DNA from: Candidatus Rifleibacteriota bacterium
GTDB lineage: Bacteria > Riflebacteria > Ozemobacteria > Ozemobacterales > Ozemobacteraceae
Direction: 5' to 3'
DNA length: 12,311 bases
NCBI GenBank assembly: GCA_017526725.1
Contig: JAFXRA010000175.1
Location: forward strand, 1-12,311
Shown one piece after another: positions 5,868 to 12,311 of this stretch. The translations under genes and the position numbers were made by a program. Position 1 is the stretch's first letter. Each line of letters begins with the position of its first letter. The notes under the pieces are model-generated. The model did not search any database, had not been told where the DNA came from, and saw only the letters and a program-made list of their open reading frames with translations.

Positions 5868-8800
5868 ATGCATCTTAAGTCGCTTGAGCTGATGGGCTTC
5901 AAGTCCTTTGGTCGTAAGACTGTTTTTGATTTTACACCCGGATTAACCGCTATTATAGGTCCGAATGGGTCTGGTAAAAGTAATGTCTGCGACGCAATTC
6001 GCTGGGTTTTAGGAGAACAAAGCGCAAAAGCTCTCCGTGGAACCAAAATGTCAGAAGTTATATTTGCTGGCTCTTCAGAATATAGACCTTCTGCTTTTGC
6101 CCAGGTTAAATTAATTCTTGATAATGAAGATCATTCTATGCCGGTTGATTATACTGAAGTCAGCATAGGAAGACAGCTTTTCCGTTCTGGTGAAAGCAAT
6201 TATATACTGAATAATACTAGAACGACCATGACCAGCATCAAAGAAATGCTTATGGATACTGGTATAGGTAAAGACGGTTACTCTGTTATAGGGCAGGGTG
6301 ATATCGATGATATTATTTTCCAGAGAATTCAGCCAAGACGCGCACTAATTGAAGAAGCTGCAGGAATTACGCGTTTTAAGCACCGCAAAAAAAATGCTTT
6401 AGACAAGCTTGCTCATACACGAACTAACATGACTCGCATTACAGATATTATTTCTGAAATAGAAGGTCAGTTAGGACCACTAGCTGAGCAGGCTGAAAAA
6501 ACACGTAAATATCAGGCTTTGGCGGCCGAAATAAGACAGTTGGAAATAGACCTTATTCTCTATGACCTCAACTCTTTTTATGGTGAAAGAGAAAATATCA
6601 ATTCTATGAGAATTGGACTTCTAGCTAGAATCGAAGAAATAGATAAGTTTTTAGCAGAAGTTGATGAAAAAAAAGCCGGTGCTAGAATAAAATTTGATGA
6701 GTTTGATTCTCTTTTGAAGTCTAGACAATCTGAAATTAACGCAATAACCGGACAGGTTGATGCTAACAGAGACAATATAAGTCAGCTTTTACAGAAAGTA
6801 AATAGACAGCAGGCTCGAAGTGATGCTTTAAAAGAAGAACTTGCTAATATTGAAGACTCTTTGATGGCTGGCAGCGAAGAAATATCCGATGCTGCAAACA
6901 GACTCAGAGACGAAGAGAATAAAGAATCTGACATTTCAGAAAATCTGCAGGAATTGGAATCTAATGTTACAAGCGTTAGAACAGAATTAGATTCTCATAT
7001 GGCAGCTGTTGCAAAAGATAAGGAATCTTCTGTAAAGCTTGCTATGAGAATGGCTGATTTAAAAACTAAAATAAATCTGGCCAATCAGCAGATTTCTCAA
7101 TTGGAATTACAGTTGGCAAAGGGTGAAACTAGTGTTGCCAATGCTCAGGCGAATATTGAAGGCATAAAAGAAAAGCTTTCCAAGTTGGAAAAAGATATTT
7201 CAACTATCGAAGCAGAAATTGAATTCAACAAAAATCAGCTTAATAGTGAAAACACAAAACTGATTGCTGTTGAAAAAGATTGTAAGAATACAGAAGAAGA
7301 ATTAAACGGTATTGCCGAACAAATTAAATTGAAAACTAGCAGAAAAGCTATTGTTGAAGCTTTGATGCATAACGATAAAAGCGGTATTTACCGTGGTGTT
7401 CAGGCTGCCTTGGCTCTAAAGGAAACAGGTCGTTTGCCTGGTATTTGTGGTATAGTAGGGGAATTGATAAGAGTTCCTAATGGTTATGAAGTTGCATTAG
7501 AAACTGCTTTGGGTGGCAGTATTCAAAGTATTATTACTAGAGATGCTGAAACAGCAAAAGCTGCTATTTCAATTTTAAAACAGAACAAAGCAGGAAAAGC
7601 AACTTTCTTGCCGTTAGATTTAATGAAGGCTCCTCCTAAAACAGATAAACCCAATTATAGAGGTTGTCTTGGAGTGGCCTTAGATTTAATAGAATTTGAT
7701 GCAAAATATTATACTGCTTTAAGCAATTTATTAGGGCGTGTATTGGTTTTTGACAACATTGATAATGCTGTAGAATATACTCGCATCAGCAGAAACTTCA
7801 GCCGTATAGTCACTTTAGATGGTGAAACAGTTAGTGCCTCAGGCTCTATGACCGGCGGTGGTGAAGAAAAGAAAGCCGGCGGTATTCTAAGCCGCAAGCG
7901 TGAGCTAGAAGATATTGTTTCTTTGATTACCTCTTTGGAAAGTAAGCAGCGAAGCGTTAAGATGAAATATAGTAATCTGATGGCTGAACGTCAAAGACTT
8001 TCTGAATCAATTAGAGCTAGAGAATCTACTATTAACCAAAGAGAAAATTCTCTTAGCTTCTTCAAGAGTCAGTATGAATTGTCTAGTGCTGATCTTTCTT
8101 CAAAACAGACTGATTTTAACAATATAACTGCTGACAGAGCCAGCCTTAGTGAAGGTCTTGCTCGTTATAAAGAAGAATTGAAAGATAATTCTACTGAACT
8201 CAGCAGTTTAGAACAGCAGAATAAAGATTTAACAGAAGCCTTAGAAAGCCAGAAGGATGTTGAAGCTGCTATTTTAACTCGTTTAAATGCTTTGAATGAA
8301 ATGATAAGCAATAAGAAAGTTGAAAAGGCTCAGGTTTTAGAACGCATTAAGGCTATTCAAAAAGAAATAGAAGCTGCCAACAAACGAAAACGCGATTTTG
8401 AAGACCGCAAGAAGAGAGCTTCTGAAGAAGTAAATGAGCTTGATAGAAAGACGGTAGAAGATAAACAAAGAGTTGAAGCTTATCAGAAAGAAATAGACGA
8501 GCTTTCTAATAAACGTGATAATATTAGTCATGCTATGGAAGCTGTTCAGGAAGAATATGCTCAAATGTCCAGAGAACTTGAAACTTTGGATAGAACATAT
8601 CAAAGCAGAGTTAAAATTATTGATTCTACTAAGAATAAGCTTAATGAGTTAGATGTTAAACTGGCTGAAATCAATACTCATATCAATACCAAAGAGGGTA
8701 TTCTTAATGGCGATTATGCTTATAATCAGGACCCGGCATTGTTTAATCCTAACAAATATGAAAGCCGAGAAGATCTTTCCGGAAAGATTGATTTGAAGCG

Positions 8801-9494
8801 CTTTGAACAAATGGGGTTAGGCACTGTTAATCCTCTTGCTATTGAAGATTATGAAAAAACTAAGGAAAGATTCGATTTCTTGAATTCCCAGCTTGCTGAT
8901 TTGAATGAGGCTGCTAATTCATTAGAAGAGCTTATTGATGAAATAGAAAAAACTTCTACAGAAAAATTTATGGAAGCGTTTAATTTGATTAATACTGCTT
9001 TCGAACATATTTTTGAAATCCTTTTCCCCGGCGGAAACGGAACTTTGAAACTCTCTGACAAAGAAGATGTTCTTAATTCTAATGTAGATGTTATTTGCAG
9101 ATTGCCAGGCAAAAAACTTACTACCCTGGAGCTCTTTTCTGGCGGAGAAAAGTCTATGATTTCTCTGGCTCTATTGTTCTCTATATTAGAAGTTAAACCA
9201 CCGGCTTTCTGTTTGTTGGATGAAGTTGAAGCTGCATTGGACGAAGCTAATGTTAAACGCTTTAATAGAATGCTTCGCAGTTTTGCTGATAAGACTCAAT
9301 TCTTGATTATTACTCACAATAAAGAAACGATGCAGACTGTAGATGTTATCTATGGTGTAACAATGCAGAAGGGTGGTATTTCTAAGCCTATTTCAATTAG
9401 ACTGGAAGATAACGAAAAAATAAAAGAATTTACTTTTAATGGTAAAGGCCAGCCTAAGGAACGAAACATAAAAGTTTCTGAAAAAGAAACATAG
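5868..9494 (+). CDS. smc: Chromosome segregation protein SMC
   Basis: This is the ATPase that, with ScpA/ScpB, organises and segregates the chromosome by DNA loop extrusion. With the ATG start it has 1208 aa, typical of the family. The N-terminal head begins MHLKSLELMGFKSFG and has Walker A GPNGSGKSN (31-39, Lys37) and a Q-loop around Gln143 (GQGDIDD). A long coiled coil runs from about 170 to 500, then the hinge domain (about 505-665, ending in SGSMTGGG), then a return coiled coil from about 670 to 1030. The C-terminal head has signature SGGE (1091-1094), Walker B LLDEVEA (Asp1118, Glu1119) and the D-loop ALDEANV. An upstream in-frame TTG at 5856 is rejected as start because the AAGG at 5852-5855 abuts it and family members begin at this ATG. 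One oddity is Phe in place of the usual Leu just before SGGE. Confidence 0.97.
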   Translation: MHLKSLELMGFKSFGRKTVFDFTPGLTAIIGPNGSGKSNVCDAIRWVLGEQSAKALRGTKMSEVIFAGSSEYRPSAFAQVKLILDNEDHSMPVDYTEVSIGRQLFRSGESNYILNNTRTTMTSIKEMLMDTGIGKDGYSVIGQGDIDDIIFQRIQPRRALIEEAAGITRFKHRKKNALDKLAHTRTNMTRITDIISEIEGQLGPLAEQAEKTRKYQALAAEIRQLEIDLILYDLNSFYGERENINSMRIGLLARIEEIDKFLAEVDEKKAGARIKFDEFDSLLKSRQSEINAITGQVDANRDNISQLLQKVNRQQARSDALKEELANIEDSLMAGSEEISDAANRLRDEENKESDISENLQELESNVTSVRTELDSHMAAVAKDKESSVKLAMRMADLKTKINLANQQISQLELQLAKGETSVANAQANIEGIKEKLSKLEKDISTIEAEIEFNKNQLNSENTKLIAVEKDCKNTEEELNGIAEQIKLKTSRKAIVEALMHNDKSGIYRGVQAALALKETGRLPGICGIVGELIRVPNGYEVALETALGGSIQSIITRDAETAKAAISILKQNKAGKATFLPLDLMKAPPKTDKPNYRGCLGVALDLIEFDAKYYTALSNLLGRVLVFDNIDNAVEYTRISRNFSRIVTLDGETVSASGSMTGGGEEKKAGGILSRKRELEDIVSLITSLESKQRSVKMKYSNLMAERQRLSESIRARESTINQRENSLSFFKSQYELSSADLSSKQTDFNNITADRASLSEGLARYKEELKDNSTELSSLEQQNKDLTEALESQKDVEAAILTRLNALNEMISNKKVEKAQVLERIKAIQKEIEAANKRKRDFEDRKKRASEEVNELDRKTVEDKQRVEAYQKEIDELSNKRDNISHAMEAVQEEYAQMSRELETLDRTYQSRVKIIDSTKNKLNELDVKLAEINTHINTKEGILNGDYAYNQDPALFNPNKYESREDLSGKIDLKRFEQMGLGTVNPLAIEDYEKTKERFDFLNSQLADLNEAANSLEELIDEIEKTSTEKFMEAFNLINTAFEHIFEILFPGGNGTLKLSDKEDVLNSNVDVICRLPGKKLTTLELFSGGEKSMISLALLFSILEVKPPAFCLLDEVEAALDEANVKRFNRMLRSFADKTQFLIITHNKETMQTVDVIYGVTMQKGGISKPISIRLEDNEKIKEFTFNGKGQPKERNIKVSEKET

Positions 9495-9497
9495 GAG
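9493..9497 (+). promoter_or_regulatory. ftsY ribosome binding site overlapping the smc stop codon
   Basis: AGGAG begins within the TAG stop of smc (9492-9494) and lies 7 nt before the ftsY ATG at 9505. This implies co-transcription and probable translational coupling of smc and ftsY. Confidence 0.8.
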
Positions 9498-9504
9498 ATT
9501 TGTA

Positions 9505-10956
9505 ATGAGTGACGAACCCAAAATAACTAATGATTCTGAAAAAAAAGATATCATTGCTGATAATCAGACTGAAAAAGCAGTAGCAACTGCTAAGCCTTGG
9601 GACGAGGCTAGGGTTGTCGTTTTTCTGATAGGTATTTGTCTGCTGATTGAAGGATTGCTGATTTACTATCAGGCAGGTTCTTCACAGGTTTTGGTTGCAA
9701 GCGTAACAGGACTTGGCGGCCTTGTAATGATGCTTATGGCATGGCTTCTGCCTTTTGAAGATAATGAATCTGCAGACGAAGAGCAGTCCGATGATGAAGA
9801 CGAGAAAGAAGATACTTCAGATTCTACCTCAGAGAAAACTGTAGCTACCTCTCAAGCTGACATTCCAACAGAAAAGAGGCCAGTAACTGTTACTTCAGAG
9901 AAAGCAGAAGAAAAACCTGTAGAAGAATCAGAAAAAAAAAAGTTAGAAGCTGACAAAAGCCAAGGCTTAGAACTCACAAATAAACCTCAAGAAGAAGAAT
10001 TATCCTGGTTTCAGAGACTTTCTATCGGTTTAACGAAGACTAGAGAAGGATTTGTCGGAAAGCTGAAAAAGCTTGTTTTCGGAACAACCAAAATTGATGA
10101 TGATTTAATGGATGAACTGGAAGAGACTCTTTTTGAAGCAGATGTTGGAGTTAAGACTACCGAAGAACTTTTAAACAATTTAAAGAAAAAAGTCGAAGAC
10201 GAAGAAATTAAAGACCCGAACGTTATTTATGAAAGTCTTCGAGACCAGCTTAGAAGTAAACTGGCAAAATTTACAGAAGCTCCTAGATTTAATGAAAAAG
10301 GTTTAACTGTATTTATTATTATAGGTGTAAACGGGGTTGGCAAGACTACTACTATTGCAAAATTAGCAAACAAATATAAAAAAGACGGCAAAAAAGTTAT
10401 TCTTGCTGCCGGCGATACATTTAGAGCTGCTGCTATTGATCAGATTTCAATTTGGGGTGAAAGAGCCGGTGTTGAAGTTATAAGAGGTCAGGAAGGCGGT
10501 GACCCAGGCGCTTTGGTTTTTGATGCTATTCATGCCGCAAAGAAACGTGAAGCAGATTTACTTATTATAGATACTGCTGGCAGAATGCATGTTAAAGCCA
10601 ACTTAATGGCCGAACTGAATAAAGTTATGAAGATAGTTCAAAAGGAAAGCGACGGCGGTCCTCATGAAATATTCCTCGTTCTTGATGCTACAACTGGTCA
10701 GAATGCTGTTCAGCAGGCCAAACAGTTTAATGAAATAATACCAATTACCGGTTTGGTAGTTACTAAGCTTGATGGTACAGCAAAGGGCGGCGTTCTTTTT
10801 GCTGTTGAAGAAGAACTTAATGCCCCAGTTAAATTTATCGGTGTTGGTGAAAAAATGGATGATTTAATGCCATTTGAGCCAGAAAAATTCTTGGAAGCTC
10901 TTTTTGCTGACGATGTTGATAAAAAGAAAGAAAGCGATTACAACGTTGTAAAATAA
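9505..10956 (+). CDS. ftsY: Signal recognition particle receptor FtsY with N-terminal membrane hairpin
   Basis: This SRP GTPase receptor accepts SRP-bound ribosomes at the inner membrane and passes them to the Sec translocon. It has 483 aa. The conserved NG domain starts near 167 (SWFQRLSIGLTKTREGF). G1 is GVNGVGKTTT (274-283), G2 DTFRAAAIDQ (304-313), G3 DTAGR (356-360), G4 TKLDGTAKGG (420-429) and G5 GVGEKMDDLMPF (446-457). The N-terminal part is unusual: two hydrophobic segments (about 36-55 and 61-83) joined by a short loop, then an acidic Glu/Asp/Ser/Lys-rich linker (about 84-165). Most bacterial FtsY proteins bind the membrane through an amphipathic helix, so this one appears to be integrally anchored with both ends cytoplasmic. 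The gene follows smc by 10 nt and ends before a GC-rich terminator. Confidence 0.96.
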   Translation: MSDEPKITNDSEKKDIIADNQTEKAVATAKPWDEARVVVFLIGICLLIEGLLIYYQAGSSQVLVASVTGLGGLVMMLMAWLLPFEDNESADEEQSDDEDEKEDTSDSTSEKTVATSQADIPTEKRPVTVTSEKAEEKPVEESEKKKLEADKSQGLELTNKPQEEELSWFQRLSIGLTKTREGFVGKLKKLVFGTTKIDDDLMDELEETLFEADVGVKTTEELLNNLKKKVEDEEIKDPNVIYESLRDQLRSKLAKFTEAPRFNEKGLTVFIIIGVNGVGKTTTIAKLANKYKKDGKKVILAAGDTFRAAAIDQISIWGERAGVEVIRGQEGGDPGALVFDAIHAAKKREADLLIIDTAGRMHVKANLMAELNKVMKIVQKESDGGPHEIFLVLDATTGQNAVQQAKQFNEIIPITGLVVTKLDGTAKGGVLFAVEEELNAPVKFIGVGEKMDDLMPFEPEKFLEALFADDVDKKKESDYNVVK

Positions 10957-10990
10957 GGCTTTATTAGCTTAATAATAAGATTTTAAACTG

Positions 10991-11020
10991 CTCCCCCAAA
11001 GAAATGTTGGGGGAGTTGTT
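10991..11020 (+). terminator. Intrinsic terminator after ftsY
   Basis: CTCCCCCAA (10991-10999) and TTGGGGGAG (11007-11015) form a perfect 9-bp stem with a 7-nt loop, followed by TTGTT. It is the most GC-rich short stretch nearby and lies 34 nt past the ftsY stop, in the gap between convergent genes. It may also act on the leftward transcript of 11054-11782, though the T-tract on that strand is weak (CAGTTTAAAA). Confidence 0.75.
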
Positions 11021-11053
11021 ATGTAGTAATTGAGGGCTTTAGGATATTATCGT

Positions 11054-11782
11054 TTACCTATAGTAATATCTTTTTTCCCACTTATCTAATGTTTTATCTA
11101 TATCCTCATTTAACATGTCAAAATAGAACTGTTTTGTTTCATCAGATTTATCTTTGTTTTCAACAAATTCTTTTAATCTTTTAAAAGAATCTAAATGTTC
11201 TTCAACAGTAGAATTAAGGTCTGAAACCAATTCAGAATAATCTTTTTCATAGGAATATATAAGACTATAAGGAATCAATAGTTTTATATCTATCCATGAT
11301 TCGATGTTTTTTATTTTGGTTATATCTTTTTCGCTATCATTAGCTGTTTTAAATATATCATGCAGTTGAGAAAGTTGTTCCTCGTTTTTAAATAGTGTAA
11401 GATTTAAAACAATAGTCTGATAAGTTTTAGCATCTATTTTTTTATGTAATAACTGTTCTAATTTAAAACCTAAATCTTTAATATTTCTTTCCCAGATATC
11501 AGGTGAAATAAAGTTCATATTAGGTGGTTGAACACTTCTATTTCCGTGAGAAAGATAAAAATCTATCCAGTCTTTAGAAACTTCACTTAGTTTTTTGTCA
11601 GAGTCTGGGTGCTCAACGGCAACAGAGATATAGGCTTTTTCAACAAAATTTATAAGACGCTGACACCTATCTGCGAATTCACTTTGTACAAATGCACTCA
11701 TATCACAGCAAAAAGCAGTGTTTGAAAAACACAAAAGTGAAATTACAAATAAAATTTTAATATCTTTTGTTAGTAAAGCCAT
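11054..11782 (-). CDS. Secreted helical protein of unknown function
   Basis: This 242-aa protein has a signal peptide: Lys near the N-terminus, hydrophobic core ILFVISLLCFS, and likely cleavage just before the Cys-Cys-Asp at residues 25-27. AFCC is not a proper lipobox. The mature part is charged, probably mostly helical, and rich in Lys, Glu, Asp and aromatics, with DWIDFYL in the first third and a basic aromatic C-terminus DKWEKRYYYR. I recognise no family or catalytic motif. Its N-terminus resembles the frameshifted secreted protein at the left edge (1-295), so the genome probably carries a small family of these. It is flanked by terminators on both sides (10991-11020 and 11804-11837) and appears monocistronic. 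The Shine-Dalgarno site is poor (GAGAT before ATG), as in its relative. Confidence 0.75.
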   Translation of the reverse strand: MALLTKDIKILFVISLLCFSNTAFCCDMSAFVQSEFADRCQRLINFVEKAYISVAVEHPDSDKKLSEVSKDWIDFYLSHGNRSVQPPNMNFISPDIWERNIKDLGFKLEQLLHKKIDAKTYQTIVLNLTLFKNEEQLSQLHDIFKTANDSEKDITKIKNIESWIDIKLLIPYSLIYSYEKDYSELVSDLNSTVEEHLDSFKRLKEFVENKDKSDETKQFYFDMLNEDIDKTLDKWEKRYYYR

Positions 11783-11803
11783 AAATTATCTCTATACAAG
11801 AAT

Positions 11804-11837
11804 AAAGCCACCAGCAGTATTTGCTGCCAGTGGCTTT
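11804..11837 (-). terminator. Probable bidirectional intrinsic terminator
   Basis: AAAGCCAC (11804-11811) pairs with GTGGCTTT (11830-11837). After two mismatches, GCAG (11814-11817) pairs with CTGC (11824-11827) around a 6-nt loop. On the minus strand the stem is followed by TTTATTC, ending the Ig-like protein gene; on the plus strand by a run of T. It insulates the 242-aa secreted protein gene from the gene upstream. Confidence 0.75.
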
Positions 11838-11864
11838 TTATTAACTAATTAGCATTATATTTTT

Positions 11865-12311
11865 TTAATTTTTTCTATCTTCTTTGGTTTCAAGAACACG
11901 AGTTTCGAAAGTACTTTCTATGATCTTGACTGGAATTACTAATGCTCTTTGATTTCCTGCGTGATCTTCAGCATTTACTGTTATTTCTACCTGGTTACCT
12001 TCTTTTACTTTCAAAGGCATATCAACTATAAATGTTCCGCGAGGATGATTAGTAAAGTTAACTATTTCACCTTTTTCATTATGAGAATTTCCTTTGTTGA
12101 TTTCCTTCTGCAACAGAACTTCAGAATCATCAACGACTTTTATACTTGCGTTATTTAATTCTTTGTAACCGCAGTTATCAAAAATATTAACAAGAATAAG
12201 AAGTCTGGATGCACGTCTGAATGTTGGTATTGCTTCTGATAAACCAGATACAAGATTTGTGGTTACTGTTGCAACACTATCAGATATGGTTGGATTATTT
12301 GTTGCACCAGG
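11865..12311 (-). CDS. C-terminal part of an exported protein with an Ig-like domain (5' truncated by window edge)
   Basis: The frame is open from the right edge of the window to TAA at 11865-11867, giving 148 codons of the C-terminus. A TTG at 12111-12113 is an internal codon, not the start. The first part is Ser/Thr/Asn-rich (NNPTISDSVATVTTNLVSG) and continues through RRASRLLILVNIFDNCGYKE, a beta-strand-like segment. The last 60 residues look like one beta-sandwich unit: GTFIVDMPLKVKEGNQVEIT, then VNAEDHAGNQRALVIPVKII, recalling Ig-like or Big-type domains with a 'DxAGN' turn. Such domains occur in large surface or secreted proteins, which is the inference here. Its full length, signal peptide and further domains lie outside the window. 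Confidence 0.7.
   Translation of the reverse strand, partial: PGATNNPTISDSVATVTTNLVSGLSEAIPTFRRASRLLILVNIFDNCGYKELNNASIKVVDDSEVLLQKEINKGNSHNEKGEIVNFTNHPRGTFIVDMPLKVKEGNQVEITVNAEDHAGNQRALVIPVKIIESTFETRVLETKEDRKN

Noticed and set aside
5843..6046. 67-aa minus-strand frame overlapping the start of smc
   Set aside because: It overlaps the conserved SMC Walker A region antisense and resembles no known protein.
11783..11803. Promoter with TATAGA or GATAAT -10 just before the 242-aa secreted protein
   Set aside because: It would place the transcription start at or inside the start codon and the -35 within the terminator stem. Possible for a leaderless mRNA but not supportable here.
11865..12113. 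Stand-alone 82-aa protein beginning at TTG 12111-12113
   Set aside because: The frame is open upstream all the way to the window edge with protein-like content, so this is an internal codon of a truncated larger gene.

Overview
The window looks like a chromosomal segment of an AT-rich bacterium. Shine-Dalgarno sites are visible before most genes, and the core genes dnaB, smc and ftsY are intact. Genus and phylum cannot be read from the sequence. A molybdenum hydroxylase suggests a fermentative or anaerobic metabolism, and lineages such as Riflebacteria or Melainabacteria would fit, but that is a guess. There are no tRNA or rRNA genes, CRISPR arrays, insertion sequences or phage genes.

Layout: transcription diverges from a non-coding region at about 5534-5867. 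Leftward (minus strand) runs a tightly spaced set: a 54-aa tail-anchored microprotein (5369-5533), a 759-aa xanthine dehydrogenase-type molybdopterin subunit (3041-5320), a 414-aa polytopic membrane protein resembling GT-C glycosyltransferases (1770-3014, TTG start), the replicative helicase dnaB (327-1697), and a small secreted protein that changes frame at an A6 tract and leaves the window (1-295). Gaps are 48, 26, 72 and 31 nt with no convincing terminator, so co-transcription is plausible. Rightward (plus strand) run smc (5868-9494) and ftsY (9505-10956), with the ftsY ribosome binding site overlapping the smc stop codon.

ftsY ends at a GC-rich hairpin (10991-11015) and faces a convergent 242-aa secreted protein (11054-11782, minus). 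That protein looks like a distant relative of the broken gene at the left edge. A strong hairpin (11804-11837) separates it from the C-terminal end of a larger protein with an Ig-like domain, which enters from the right edge (11865-12311, minus).

Functionally, smc and ftsY serve chromosome condensation and co-translational membrane targeting, and dnaB serves replication. The accessory parts are the Mo-hydroxylase subunit with no FAD or Fe-S subunit gene beside it, the microprotein, the GT-C-like protein and the secreted proteins. I see no clearly new multi-gene system. The observations most worth following are the frameshifted secreted protein at a slippery heptamer, the orphan hydroxylase with its microprotein, and an FtsY with a built-in membrane hairpin.
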